From Minicystis rosea (GTDB taxonomy: Bacteria; Myxococcota_A; Polyangia; Polyangiales; Polyangiaceae): DNA of 64,000 nt. The DNA lies in assembly GCA_001931535.1 (NCBI GenBank), contig CP016211.1:12260377-12324376 (forward strand). Direction: 5' to 3'. The notes below the pieces were generated by a model. It did not search any database, was not told where the DNA came from, and saw only the letters and a list, made by a program, of their open reading frames with translations. The position numbers and the translations under genes were made by a program. This document shows positions 43,940 through 53,881 of the stretch, one piece after another; within the stretch, counting starts at the first letter, position 1; every line of letters begins with the position of its first letter.

Positions 43940-44299
43940 ATGAGCCTCAAAGCTACGCTCGGTACCGTCGCCGTCATCTTCGCCACCTTCGCTGCGGGCT
44001 GCGGCTCGACGAGCAACCTGGTGGATGATGGCAAGGCCGTCGCCAGCATCGAGATCACGCCCAGCACGGAGACCTTGACCAAGGGCGCGACGCTGCAGCT
44101 CCGAGCCGTCCTCGAGTATGCCGACGGCACGTCCAAGGACATTACCGAGAGCGCCGACACCGTCTGGAACACCAGCGATGCCGACATTGCCACCGTGACC
44201 GACGACGGCATGGTCACCGGCGTCAGCGAAGGATTCGTGGATGTCTCCGCCAGCTACAAGGGCGAGAAGGCCAATGAGCACTTCGCCGTGACGCCCTGA
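43940..44299 (+). CDS. lipoprotein with one bacterial Ig-like (Big_2) domain
   Basis: A 119-residue protein: lipobox FAAGC, then a Big_2 domain (VASIEITPSTETLTKGATLQLRAV cut at its first strands, DITESADTVWNTSDADIATV, VTGVSEGFVDVSASYKG). Such domains mediate surface contacts. It is expressed from the sigma54 promoter 38 bases upstream. Confidence 0.85.
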   Translation: MSLKATLGTVAVIFATFAAGCGSTSNLVDDGKAVASIEITPSTETLTKGATLQLRAVLEYADGTSKDITESADTVWNTSDADIATVTDDGMVTGVSEGFVDVSASYKGEKANEHFAVTP

Positions 44300-44393
44300 A
44301 TCACTCCCCCTCTCGCCGGCCGGAGGCCGCCGGGTCCCTCCCCCGTGCGGCCTCCGGCCTCGATCCTGTTCGCCCTTCATCGGATGGATTCTC

Positions 44394-45053
44394 ATGTCGA
44401 GACACACGAGCCCACGACTCCGGCGATCGACGTGGATGCTCGCCATGGCGACCGCGGCCGCGCTCGTCGCCGTCGCGCCCGATGCGCTCGCCCAGGACGA
44501 CAAGCCACCACGGCGCCGCGCCCCGCTGGCGCGGCCCGCCCCCGCGACACCCCCTCTCGCGGCCCGCCGTCCCCGCGCGTCTCACGCGCGCCGACTCACC
44601 CGATCGCTCACCCTCGGCCTCAAGACCTTTTCGGGCGGCGTGCTCGTGGCGCCGCAGTCCATGGCCTATGGCATGGAGCCCGAGCCTGAAGCGCAGTTCG
44701 AGCTCCGTCGCGAGCTGTTCTTCGCGCTCTCCCGCATCGTCGGAGAGCCGAGCCTCCGCCGCGCCGCGCTCACGCTCCCGCGCCTCACCACCCTGCGCGC
44801 GCTGCGCGACAGCGAGAACGAAGAGCGCGCCCGCCGACGCGCGACCTTCATCGAAATCGAAGAGCTCAAAGGCACGAGCCCGCGCCCCATCTCTCCCAGC
44901 TTGCAAGCGACGCTGGCGAGCACGGGCGTCATCCTCTTCGCCGGCGGCATCATCACGAGCCGCCTCTCCCTACCGCTCGGCCCCAACGTCTCCGCGCGCC
45001 CGCACCCCTGGCCGACAGGCATCCACATCGAAGGCACCTTCAACGTGCCTTGA
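44394..45053 (+). CDS. secreted protein of unknown function
   Basis: A 219-residue protein with a Sec signal (WMLAMATAAALVAVAPDALAQ). An Arg/Pro/Ala-rich stretch and a helical region (EAQFELRRELFFALSRIVGEPSLRR) follow, then a hydrophobic segment (TLASTGVILFAGGIITSRL) that may be a membrane helix. It is about 94 bases after the Ig-like gene and may share its transcript. Confidence 0.65.
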   Translation: MSRHTSPRLRRSTWMLAMATAAALVAVAPDALAQDDKPPRRRAPLARPAPATPPLAARRPRASHARRLTRSLTLGLKTFSGGVLVAPQSMAYGMEPEPEAQFELRRELFFALSRIVGEPSLRRAALTLPRLTTLRALRDSENEERARRRATFIEIEELKGTSPRPISPSLQATLASTGVILFAGGIITSRLSLPLGPNVSARPHPWPTGIHIEGTFNVP

Positions 45054-45112
45054 GCGCCGCCGCCGCGCGGAATTCAAACCGTGATTCCGCGCGGCGCTCG
45101 CTCATCGCGGCC

Positions 45113-46240
45113 TCACAGATTGCAGTCGCTCGGCTCGTGGCCGCACGCGTCACTGATGCACGCGGCGCAGGCCTCGCTCGCCGGCGCCCAGTTGCAGAAG
45201 TCGGGGATCTCGCCGCCGCCTGCATTCTGGTCGCAGACATGCTGACAACCGGCGAGCACCAAGCTCGCGCTCCGATGGCAGGCGCAGTCGAAGCAGCTTT
45301 GGCAGTCCTGTGGACAGTTGAATTGGTTCTCCGTGGGCCTGTCGCAGAAGCCATCTCCGCAAGGTAACTCTGTCGAACAGGCGATACGGGTTCTGTTCAA
45401 ACGCTGGCACGTGGGTTCTCCCTCCTCGTTGCTCGCGCAGAGAAAACCCTCGACGCACTCGTCGACGCCGAAGTCGAGGCGGCACGACGCGCCCTCGGGC
45501 TTCTGCTTCACGCATGTGGCCACGTTGGTCCCGGTCACTTCGCAGTAGAGCCCTTCTGCGCAGGGCAGGAGGCTGTCTTCGTCGCGCGTGTCGATGCAGC
45601 TCGCGCCCGCGGGCAGCCTGGCTCGGCACGGCGCCCTGTACGCTGTCGGGAGCTTTCTCCAGGCATTGTCGGGCGGCGCCGTCAGCTCGGCGGCGCGGAT
45701 GTCGCAGAACTTGTCCGTGGGGCAGAGACGCAACTTGTGATCGTCGTTCGACCACGCACAGATGTCTTCATCGATGACGACGGCGGCGCACGTGCCCAGC
45801 TCGACCGGGTGTTGCTTTTCACGGTAGCAAATCGCGAACTCGCCCGCGCGCGCGCAGGCTTCATCCACGCCGCATTGCTCTCCAGGAGGCTCGGCGCCGG
45901 TGGCGGCATTGGCGCAGGCCTTCCGCTGCGCGAAGCCGTCCTCGGGAGCTGTCATCTTGCAGGAGATCGTGGGAAAGCACGTCTCGGCGGCATCGGCGTC
46001 GAAGGCACCTTTGCCGGCGCGGAGCGACTCGGCCCCCATGCGCTCGAGGCACTCGCTGTAACGGCTCTCTCGACATTCGGTCATGCTGAGGGTCTTGCTG
46101 CAACAATCGGCCGTCAAGGCCTGGCAGCTCGCCTCCGTCCAGGCATCGCAGAAATCCTCCGGTGATTGCGAGCAACCGCATAGTCCGATCAACACCCATG
46201 CGAGCCGCGCTCGACGAAACCAATCTCTCGATGTCACCAC
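45113..46240 (-). CDS. large Cys-rich lipoprotein
   Basis: A 375-residue lipoprotein (VLIGLCGC) with over 40 cysteines in short spacings, such as CQALTADCCSKT, CFDCACHRS and CAACISDACGHE. This is the disulfide-rich style of many myxobacterial surface proteins. The start is GTG 46240 or 46237; the ATG at 46336 would add a long non-signal stretch. No convincing promoter was found. Function is unknown. Confidence 0.75.
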   Translation of the reverse strand: MVTSRDWFRRARLAWVLIGLCGCSQSPEDFCDAWTEASCQALTADCCSKTLSMTECRESRYSECLERMGAESLRAGKGAFDADAAETCFPTISCKMTAPEDGFAQRKACANAATGAEPPGEQCGVDEACARAGEFAICYREKQHPVELGTCAAVVIDEDICAWSNDDHKLRLCPTDKFCDIRAAELTAPPDNAWRKLPTAYRAPCRARLPAGASCIDTRDEDSLLPCAEGLYCEVTGTNVATCVKQKPEGASCRLDFGVDECVEGFLCASNEEGEPTCQRLNRTRIACSTELPCGDGFCDRPTENQFNCPQDCQSCFDCACHRSASLVLAGCQHVCDQNAGGGEIPDFCNWAPASEACAACISDACGHEPSDCNL

Positions 46241-46529
46241 AAGAAAGCTTCCCCACGCGCCCAATGCGTGGTGCGGAAGAGCATGCAAGCACGGCCCGCG
46301 GATGTCGAGCGCGATCCGGGGCGCCACAATAGGCACCGCGTGTGGGCCCGTGTGCCCCTTGGCGAGATGGCATTCGCGGGAGAGGATCGATGGAAAGAAA
46401 ACGGGCGCCCGGCCATCGGCGGGGCGCCCGGCGTTCGACCCAACGCACGGGAGCGCATTGGGTCTCGAAGCGGGGTAGGGGACGGAGCGGGCTTGTCCGA
46501 GGGAGGGGGCCGCGCTCCTTTTCGTGGGC

Positions 46530-47156
46530 TCAATTGTGGCGCCGGTGGTTGTCGGCGGTGGCCTTTGCCTTGGGCTTCTTGAGATCGTCGACGATGTCTT
46601 CGGTGACGTCGGCCAGGGCGCCGGCTTGATGCATGATGGCGTCCTTCACGGCCTCGGCGCCCATGGACACCTTGTCTTCGATCTTCTTCTCCGCGCGCTT
46701 CACGGCGGCGCCGGCCTTGTCGGCGACCGCTTCCACCTTCTCTTCGGCGTCCTTCACGTTCTCCTTCACCTGATCGAGCGGGCCTTCGACCTCGCGCGCC
46801 AGATCGCGGAGCCTCTCGCCGATGCGGCGGCGGAGCTTCTTTCCGGAGGTGGGCGCGACCATCATGCCGACGCCGGCGCCGATCATCACGCCGGCACCGA
46901 AGATGGCCACCGTGTAGAGCGGGCTCCTCCGGCGCGCGAGGCCCACCCAGCCGAGGGCGTCGTCGCGATCGAGCTTCTTCAGCGTGCTCACGAGGCTGCT
47001 CACGGTGCGGACGCCCTCGAAGAACGCCGAACGCGTGCTCGCCACCGCCTGCTCGGTCCCAACCTTGGCGGAGTCCATGGCGTGCTCTGCGCCTTCACGA
47101 GCCGAGTCCATCACGCTCTTCGCCGCGCTCACCGTTCCATCGAGAATGCTTGCCAT
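46530..47156 (-). CDS. YtxH-like membrane protein with long amphipathic helices
   Basis: A 208-residue protein. The N-terminal Ala-rich amphipathic helices (SAAKSVMDSAREGAEHAMDS) are followed by one membrane stretch (TVAIFGAGVMIGAGVGMMVAP) and the YtxH-type TSGKKLRRRIGERL. A long coiled tail (VKENVKDAEEKVEAVADKAG) ends the protein. The family is linked to general stress. ATG 47156 follows GGAGGAG and lies 52 bases from the sigma54 start. Confidence 0.8.
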   Translation of the reverse strand: MASILDGTVSAAKSVMDSAREGAEHAMDSAKVGTEQAVASTRSAFFEGVRTVSSLVSTLKKLDRDDALGWVGLARRRSPLYTVAIFGAGVMIGAGVGMMVAPTSGKKLRRRIGERLRDLAREVEGPLDQVKENVKDAEEKVEAVADKAGAAVKRAEKKIEDKVSMGAEAVKDAIMHQAGALADVTEDIVDDLKKPKAKATADNHRRHN

Positions 47157-47218
47157 GATTCGTCTCCTCCGTGCGGATGGGGCCACCATCCACCGATGTT
47201 TGGTTCGGCCCCGACCGC

Positions 47219-47234
47219 TGCAGCGTGCGTGCCA
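47219..47234 (-). promoter_or_regulatory. sigma54 promoter of the YtxH-like gene
   Basis: TGGCACGCACGCTGCA on the minus strand is a near-perfect -24/-12 element. It is divergent from the promoter at 47409 around the activator sites at 47314-47364. Confidence 0.85.
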
Positions 47235-47313
47235 GATCCATCGATGTCTTTGGAGAGGCCGAATCCGCGGATCGAAGAGGCTTTGCCGAGCGGCCTTTGA
47301 GGAGGCGCGCCTC

Positions 47314-47364
47314 GCACGGGCGCCACATGTGTCATTCTGCCACACGACAACGTGGCGGACGTGC
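47314..47364. promoter_or_regulatory. pair of inverted activator half-sites between divergent promoters
   Basis: GCACGGGCGCCAC (47314-47326) and, in reverse, GTGGCGGACGTGC (47352-47364) both match GCA-N4-CGCCAC. They lie 45-130 bases from the -24 boxes on either side. Confidence 0.65.
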
Positions 47365-47408
47365 GGCAGCGGGCTCGATTTCTCGCGGATTTGGGCACGG
47401 TCGGCCGC

Positions 47409-47424
47409 TGGTGCGTCCCTTGCT
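47409..47424 (+). promoter_or_regulatory. sigma54 promoter of the ferritin-like/two-component operon
   Basis: TGGTGCGTCCCTTGCT has the invariant GG and GC at the right distance and an ideal TTGCT; the -24 box is TGGTG instead of TGGCA. The predicted start at 47435 is 15 bases before the ATG. The operon appears to include the sigma54 activator at 49561. Confidence 0.7.
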
Positions 47425-47449
47425 GGGAGGCTCGGGACGAGGAGATGCC

Positions 47450-47989
47450 ATGTCCAACAAGCCAGCTTTGACCAGTGTGGCGACGTTGCGGGCGCGGGCG
47501 CGCCGGCACGTCGAGCTCGGGGCCGTGACCACGGCCTATCAAGGCGATCGCGAGTCGGTGCTCCGGCTCCTCAACGAGGCCTTGGCCACGGAGATCGTCT
47601 GTGTGCTCCGGTACAAGCGTCATTACTTCGCGGCCAGCGGCATCCACTCTCAGGCCGTGAAGGAAGAGTTCTTGGAGCACGCCAAGCAGGAGGAGCGGCA
47701 CGCGGACAGGCTCGCACAGAGGATCGTCGAGCTCGGCGGCCTGCCCAATTTCTCGCCGGAAGGCATGCTCGAGCGCAGCCACGCCGAATACGTCGAGGGA
47801 GAGTCGCTCGCCGAGATGCTCCGCGAGAACCTGGTGGCCGAGCGCGTCGCCATCGAGAGCTACAGCGAGATGATCGCCTACGTTGGCGCCGACGATCCCA
47901 CGACGCGGCGGGTGCTCGAAGACATCCTCGCCGAGGAAGAAGAGCACGCCGACGATCTGAAGAGCCTGCTCGACGGGATGTCGAGATAA
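47450..47989 (+). CDS. ferritin-like diiron protein (bacterioferritin type)
   Basis: A 179-residue four-helix protein with the diiron pattern: Glu in NEALATEIVCVLRYK, E-x-x-H in EHAKQEERHADRL, Glu in NLVAERVAIESYSEM, and E-x-x-H in ILAEEEEHADDL. It probably stores iron or removes peroxide. It is the first gene after the sigma54 promoter, and the histidine kinase follows after 36 bases. GAGGAG lies before the ATG. Confidence 0.88.
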   Translation: MSNKPALTSVATLRARARRHVELGAVTTAYQGDRESVLRLLNEALATEIVCVLRYKRHYFAASGIHSQAVKEEFLEHAKQEERHADRLAQRIVELGGLPNFSPEGMLERSHAEYVEGESLAEMLRENLVAERVAIESYSEMIAYVGADDPTTRRVLEDILAEEEEHADDLKSLLDGMSR

Positions 47990-48025
47990 CCATTCTCGAG
48001 CGAGCCTGGGAATCGAGCCAAGGTC

Positions 48026-49560
48026 ATGAACGCTGGCACGACGCTGACGCGGCTTCGCGCCGATCTGGGCTCCGCGGGGACGGCGCTGCAACGCCTCCTC
48101 CTCGCGGGCCTCGGATCGACGGTGCTCGTCCTCGTCGTGGCGGTGGGCTCGTATCTGATGCTCGCGCGGGCGCGCACGGCGCAGCGATCGTTGGAGCGGT
48201 CTTTGGACGTGATCATGGTCGCCGGCGGCGTGCAGCGCGCGCTCCTCGATGCCGCGATGGGAAGACGCGCCTTCCTCGCGGAGGGCGGCGCGGCGAGCCT
48301 CGCGCGGGAGCGCGCCGCGGCGGGCCGCGCGCTCGCGGGGCTCGATCGGCTGCGCGAGATCGTGGCCGGCGATCGCGTGCAGGAAGCCCGCGTGAACGCA
48401 GCCTCGCTCGGCGTGCACGTGGCGCTCGCGGAGCTCGACGCACAGCGCGACGAAGCGGTGCGCATGGGCGTCGTGGATGACGCCGTCCGGCGCCTCGAAG
48501 CGCTGATCGACGAGGCCGGGCAATCCCGCCGCGTGCGTGAGGCCGAGCACGCCGAGGGGCTCGCTTTCACGGCTGCCGTCGTCGGTGGTGGTGGTCTCGT
48601 GGCGTTCGTCCTTGGGCTCGCCGTCAACCTTGGTATCTGCAAAGGCGTGATCGCGCGCCAGCGCACGCAGATGCTCGTCGAGGCTCAGGCCGTCCGGCTG
48701 CAAGCACAGACCAATGCCCTCGCGCGGAGCGAGCACGCCTTGGCGGAGAAGCTCGAAGATCATCGTGCGCTCGCGGAGCGTCTCCAGATCGCGAACACCG
48801 CGCTCGACGAGCACGTGCGCGAGCTGGGCGCGGCCAAGGCCGACGCCGAGCGGGCCCTCGTCGAGCGGAGCCGCATGATCGCGGCGCTCTCGGCGGCGAA
48901 CGACGATCTGGAGCAGCTCGCCTACGCGGCCTCCCACGATCTCAAGGCCCCTCTCCGCGGGATTGCCAATCTCGCCGAGTGGCTGGAAGACGATCTGGGC
49001 GACGCCATCACGCCGGCAGCGCGCGAGCACCTCCGGCTCTTGCGCGGGCGCGTGCAGCGGCTCGATGCGCTCGTCGCGGGCATCCTCGCGTATGCGCGCG
49101 CGGGACGCGCTCCCGACGATTCCGCGCGCATCGACGTGGGCGCCCTCCTGCGCGACGTCGTGACGACCCTGTCGCCCCCGCCGGGCGTCGTCACGGTCGA
49201 AGACATCGAATCGATGCCGCACATCCATGCATCGCGCGCGGCGCTCGAGGAGGTGTGGATGTGCCTCGTCGGCAATGCCTTGAAGCACGCCGGCGGCAGA
49301 GGCGTGGTGATTCGCGTGGCCGCGCGGGACGCCGGCGACGTGTGGGAGTTTTCGGTGAGCGACAATGGGCCCGGGATCGAGCCCGCATTTCATGAGAGGA
49401 TCTTCCGCATGTTCCAGACGCTATCGTCACGCGACCGGGTCGAGGGCACCGGCCTCGGCCTCGCGATCGTGAAGAAGATCGTGGAAAGCCGCGGTGGCCG
49501 CGTGTGGGTCGAGTCCGATCTCGGCCGCGGCGCGACCTTCACCTTCACGTGGCGGAAAGC

Positions 49561-49564
<4 letters not shown>
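48026..49564 (+). CDS. membrane histidine kinase with CHASE3-type sensor domain
   Basis: A 512-residue kinase. Helix 1 (about 22-46) and helix 2 (about 175-205) flank a periplasmic helical domain of CHASE3 type. A coiled coil follows, then HisKA with His304 (YAASHDLKAPLRGI). The ATPase domain has CLVGNALKHA, NGPGIE and GTGLGLAIVKKI. Its stop overlaps the start of the sigma54 activator gene (ATGA), so the two form a translationally coupled pair: sensor and regulator. Confidence 0.93.
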
Positions 49565-50917
<1,353 letters not shown>

Positions 50918-50946
<29 letters not shown>

Positions 50947-51649
50947 TCCCCCCGAAGGCAACGGCGTCGCCGATTTTCTCGGCAGCTTGGGGCACGATCT
51001 GCGCTCACCGCTCGGCGTCGTGGCCCAAGCCCTCGCCGAGATCCGCGCCGACTTCGAGGTGGCCTTCTCCGACGAGCAACGCCTTCTCCTCTCGCTCGCC
51101 GATCGCGGCCTCGTGCGCCTCGGTCGCATCTCCGAGATGGTGACCCTCGCCGCCGCGCTGGAGTCGGGCAGCTTCTCGCTCCAGCGCAGCGCGATCGATT
51201 TCTCCCACGTCGCCCGCGCCGCGGTGGCCGCGGCCTCCGCGGTCGAGCCGCGCCGCGAGGTGCAGGTCTCCAGCGTCATCCCCGACGTGCCTTGTCCGCT
51301 CGACGCCGACGGCCCGCGCTTGCAGCGCGCCGTCACCGAGGTCGTGCACAACGCCATCCGCAACGCCCGCAAGGCGGTGCGCGTGACCTTCGAGCGCACG
51401 CCGAGCGAAGCGTGCGTCATCGTCGAGGACGACGGCTTCGGTGTGCCCGACGATCGCAAGGCCACCCTCTTCCGCCGGCTCGCGCCGCGCGCCACGCGAT
51501 CGGGGCTCGGGCTCGGCCTCTCCATCGCGCACGACGTCTTCGTCGCGCACGGCGGTCGCATCGCGCTCGAAGCGAGCTCGCTGCCGCCCGGGCGCCCGGG
51601 CACGACGGGCGCGCGTTTCGTCCTCGCGCTGATGGCACCTTCGGGCTGA
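50918..51649 (+). CDS. soluble histidine kinase
   Basis: A 243-residue kinase without membrane or sensor domain: HisKA with His26 (GSLGHDLRSPLGVV) and an ATPase domain (VVHNAIRNARK, DDGFGVPDD, SGLGLGLSIAHDV). It overlaps the activator gene by 29 bases. It could phosphorylate the activator at 49561 or the receiver at 51768, giving a second input. Confidence 0.9.
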
Positions 51650-51767
51650 AGGGCCCGGATCCGTCTTCGGCCAGATCCATGCAGGACGAGCCCCATGCCG
51701 CCCGCACGAAGCCTCGCGCCGCGAGGCAACGGCAGGCGAGCGGCGAGCCTCGAAGGCCAGAGACGAT

Positions 51768-52184
51768 ATGAAGGATCGAGCGACCAACATCCTGCTCGTG
51801 GACGACGACGACATCGACGTCATGAACGTCCGGCGCGCCTTCCAAAAGGGCAACATCCAAAACCCCCTCTTCATCGCCGGAGACGGGCTCGACGCGCTGG
51901 ACATGCTGCGCAGCGGGGCCGTCCCCCGCGAGCGGCGCCTCCTCCTGCTCGACCTCAACATGCCTCGGATGAGCGGCCTCGAGCTCCTCCGCGAGCTGCG
52001 CGCCGACCCCGATCTCCGCAGCACCGCCGTGGTCGTCCTCACCACCTCGGACGAGCCGCGCGATCGCGCCGAGGCCTATCGCCTCCACGTCGCCGGCTAC
52101 CTGCTCAAGCCCCCTCGCTTCGCGGCGTTCGTGGACCTGATGGTGACGTTGATCCAATACTGGTCCTCGATGGAAATGAGCTGA
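51768..52184 (+). CDS. single-domain response regulator, Rcp1 type
   Basis: A 138-residue receiver with VDDDDIDVMNVRRAF, Asp62 in LLLLDLNMPRMSG and Lys in GYLLKPPRF. The long loop before the Asp is typical of Rcp1-type regulators that partner with kinases. There is no output domain. It is the last gene of the two-component group, 118 bases after the soluble kinase gene. Confidence 0.9.
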   Translation: MKDRATNILLVDDDDIDVMNVRRAFQKGNIQNPLFIAGDGLDALDMLRSGAVPRERRLLLLDLNMPRMSGLELLRELRADPDLRSTAVVVLTTSDEPRDRAEAYRLHVAGYLLKPPRFAAFVDLMVTLIQYWSSMEMS

Positions 52185-52319
52185 AATCCCGCCCGAAGAT
52201 CACGCTTTCGGTCGAGCCCGCCTACCTCCCTCTCATCCCGACGACAACCTCTCTCGCCCTCCGTCCGGCGGGCGCATGGGCTCTTTTCGCCGACGACATC
52301 CGTCCCGGCGCGTGCTCGG

Positions 52320-52348
52320 GCAAGGGCGCCACGATGTGGCGTCCTTGC
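52320..52348. promoter_or_regulatory. upstream activator site, the most complete palindrome
   Basis: GCAAGGGCGCCAC, a GAT spacer and GTGGCGTCCTTGC form a 29-base palindrome with a single mismatch between the arms. It lies 56 bases upstream of the -24 box at 52404. This copy defines the element best. Confidence 0.8.
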
Positions 52349-52403
52349 TTGGCTTCTCGGCGTCGCTGCGCTGCACGGCCCGCGAAATAGGCATTCTCCG
52401 ACG

Positions 52404-52419
52404 CGGCATGACACGTGCT
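52404..52419 (+). promoter_or_regulatory. sigma54 promoter of the GlsB/YeaQ-like gene
   Basis: CGGCATGACACGTGCT has GG and GC 12 bases apart; the -12 reads GTGCT rather than TTGCT. The start would be near 52430, 38 bases before the ATG. Confidence 0.6.
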
Positions 52420-52467
52420 GATGCGGAAGGTAGCTCGAAGTCCCCATACGGACGGAAGGGAGACATC

Positions 52468-52719
52468 ATGTCCATTCTCGCGTGGATCTTTCTCGGTTTG
52501 ATCTCCGGATTCATCGCCAGCAAGCTCGTGGACAGCACGGGCCGAGGCGTGCTCATGGATATCCTCTTGGGCATCGCCGGCGCGTTCATCGGTGGGTGGC
52601 TCTTCACGGCCCTCGGGTCGCACGGCGTCACCGGGTTCAATCTGTGGAGCATGTTCGTGTCGGTGATCGGCGCGTCGATGTTCCTCATCATCCACCATGC
52701 GCTCTTCCGGCGCGTTTGA
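52468..52719 (+). CDS. GlsB/YeaQ/YmgE-family membrane protein
   Basis: An 83-residue protein with three hydrophobic helices and the family pattern ILAWIFLGLISGFIASKL, MDILLGIAGAFIGGWLF and SMFVSVIGASMFLIIHH. It is known as a stress-induced inner membrane protein of unknown role. GGAAGGGAGA precedes the ATG. Confidence 0.88.
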   Translation: MSILAWIFLGLISGFIASKLVDSTGRGVLMDILLGIAGAFIGGWLFTALGSHGVTGFNLWSMFVSVIGASMFLIIHHALFRRV

Positions 52720-52739
52720 TCCACGGAGAGGAGACGACC

Positions 52740-52958
52740 ATGAATCGATATACCCTCATCGCCTTGCCGGCTCTCGGCCTCGCCCTCTCGACGGCGGCCT
52801 GCACCATCCGTGAAGAGGTGGTCCAGGGCCCGCGCCCGGCGGATCGGACCGAGGTGATCACCATCCGACCGAGCCCTCGCCACGTTTGGGTTCGCGGCCA
52901 TTGGGAGCGCTCCCGCGGCGGCTGGGTCTGGATCGCCGGTCGCTGGGAACGGGCTTGA
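52740..52958 (+). CDS. small lipoprotein with WxxGxW motif
   Basis: Seventy-two residues: lipobox STAAC, then VWVRGHWERSRGGWVWIAGRW with two copies of W-x-x-G-x-W. Proteins with this motif are found in bacterial envelopes. It starts 20 bases after the YeaQ-like gene and shares its transcript. A terminator follows. Confidence 0.8.
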   Translation: MNRYTLIALPALGLALSTAACTIREEVVQGPRPADRTEVITIRPSPRHVWVRGHWERSRGGWVWIAGRWERA

Positions 52959-52973
52959 AACGCCCAGCGAACG

Positions 52974-53022
52974 ACGCCCCGCGGATCGCGCCGAGCGGTC
53001 CCGCGGGGCGTCGCACGTTTTG
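52974..53022 (+). terminator. probable intrinsic terminator
   Basis: ACGCCCCGCGG (52974-52984) pairs perfectly with CCGCGGGGCGT (53001-53011), followed by TTTT at 53018-53021. It lies 16 bases after the lipoprotein stop. Confidence 0.75.
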
Positions 53023-53040
53023 TGAGCTGTAAATGGAGCA

Positions 53041-53100
53041 AGCCAATACCCCATCTCCTCGGCCTTCCCAAAGAGGGCTCGAGGAGAAGGGGTATTGGCT
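53041..53100. repeat. 60-base hairpin element
   Basis: Arms of 21 bases (53041-53061 and 53080-53100), beginning AGCCAATACCCC and ending GGGGTATTGGCT, pair with a single A-A mismatch around an 18-base loop that is itself partly symmetrical. It lies between convergent genes just after the terminator. It may be a REP-type or MITE-like palindromic element. It causes matching short reading frames on both strands, which I do not call genes. Confidence 0.8.
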
Positions 53101-53125
53101 CGGCGCGGCGCGTGTGCGCCCACCG

Positions 53126-53380
53126 TCATGGTCGGGCAGCGCGCTTTCGCACCTTCCCGGAGACGGGAGGACGCTTGTCGATCATCCCCTCGTTCTCGGC
53201 GCGCTCGCGATCCGGTTGGGGCACGTCACGCGACGGCTTGGCCGGGATCTCCGGGCGCGGCGAGACGGAGGGAATCTCCGGGCGCGGGCGCGAGGGCACG
53301 CCCTGCTCGGGCTGATCGCCCGTCCGTCCGGGGATGGGGAGGCGAGGATCGTCGCCCGGCTTCTTCGTGGGATCGTTCAT
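53126..53380 (-). CDS. small proline-rich protein
   Basis: Eighty-four residues, rich in Pro, Arg, Glu and Asp, with a repeated RPEIP unit (RPRPEIPSV, SPRPEIPAK). It is predicted to be disordered. AGGAGA precedes the ATG. It follows the DUF1328 gene by 26 bases and is probably in the same sigma54 transcript. Unknown function. Confidence 0.65.
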   Translation of the reverse strand: MNDPTKKPGDDPRLPIPGRTGDQPEQGVPSRPRPEIPSVSPRPEIPAKPSRDVPQPDRERAENEGMIDKRPPVSGKVRKRAARP

Positions 53381-53406
53381 GTCTGCTCTCCTGTCGAATC
53401 GATGGC

Positions 53407-53568
53407 TCACACCGCGCGCCGGCCGGCCACGAGCGAGACGGCGGCGAGCACCAGGAAGCCGAAGAACAGAATCTTGGCGAACCAGGCCGCGCTGGCCGCG
53501 ATACCGCCGAACCCGAACAGCGCCGCCAAGAGCGCGAGGACCAGAAAGGAAATGCTCCACCTCAACAT
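53407..53568 (-). CDS. DUF1328 (YtjA-type) small membrane protein
   Basis: Fifty-three residues in two membrane helices with the family pattern LRWSISFLVLALLAALFGF, AAWFAKILFFGFLVLAAVSL. A GGAGG site precedes the ATG. The family is common in stress-induced gene sets. It lies 31 bases after the predicted sigma54 start. Confidence 0.9.
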   Translation of the reverse strand: MLRWSISFLVLALLAALFGFGGIAASAAWFAKILFFGFLVLAAVSLVAGRRAV

Positions 53569-53609
53569 GATGACCTCCAGTTGGAGTCGATGACTCGAAT
53601 CCGCGGTCG

Positions 53610-53625
53610 TGCAGGGCGCGTGCCT
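53610..53625 (-). promoter_or_regulatory. sigma54 promoter of the DUF1328 operon
   Basis: AGGCACGCGCCCTGCA on the minus strand has the conserved GGCACG and the GC 12 bases away. It is paired with the divergent promoter at 53801. Confidence 0.75.
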
Positions 53626-53703
53626 CGCGGAGAAATCGTCTTATCTGCCGGGTAGATCGGTTCAGACGAGAGCCGCCATACCGAGTTCAGCCAGCGCAGC
53701 GCG

Positions 53704-53716
53704 GCAAGGGCGCCAC
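53704..53716 (+). promoter_or_regulatory. shared activator half-site between divergent promoters
   Basis: GCAAGGGCGCCAC matches the left arm of the palindrome at 52320 exactly, and the next bases GATGT continue the match. It lies 79 and 85 bases from the -24 boxes on the two sides. Confidence 0.65.
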
Positions 53717-53800
53717 GATGTTCCATCTCGCCACACGCGGCCCGCCACATCGGGCGCGTCCGTGACGAGCGAAACCGGCGATCGGGCCGAAAATCAGGCG

Positions 53801-53816
53801 TGGCACGTCGACTGCT
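53801..53816 (+). promoter_or_regulatory. sigma54 promoter of the BON-domain gene
   Basis: TGGCACGTCGACTGCT has a perfect -24 element and a CTGCT -12 at the right distance. The start would be near 53827, 55 bases before the ATG. Confidence 0.85.
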
Positions 53817-53881
53817 TGAGTCGGATGGAACCACGACTGGGATCGAGAAGGCTTTTCGATCCCATCTTCAGGAGACGAGCC

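Noticed and set aside
46265..46340. Possible further sigma54 promoter and CGCCAC site before the large Cys-rich lipoprotein gene
   Set aside because: The CGCCAC at 46322 lacks the GCA-N4 part and its partner arm, and the best -24/-12 candidate has the GG and GC pairs one base too close.
53022..53129. Short frames on both strands containing the same ANTPSP residues
   Set aside because: They arise from the two arms of the 60-base hairpin and have no ribosome binding site.
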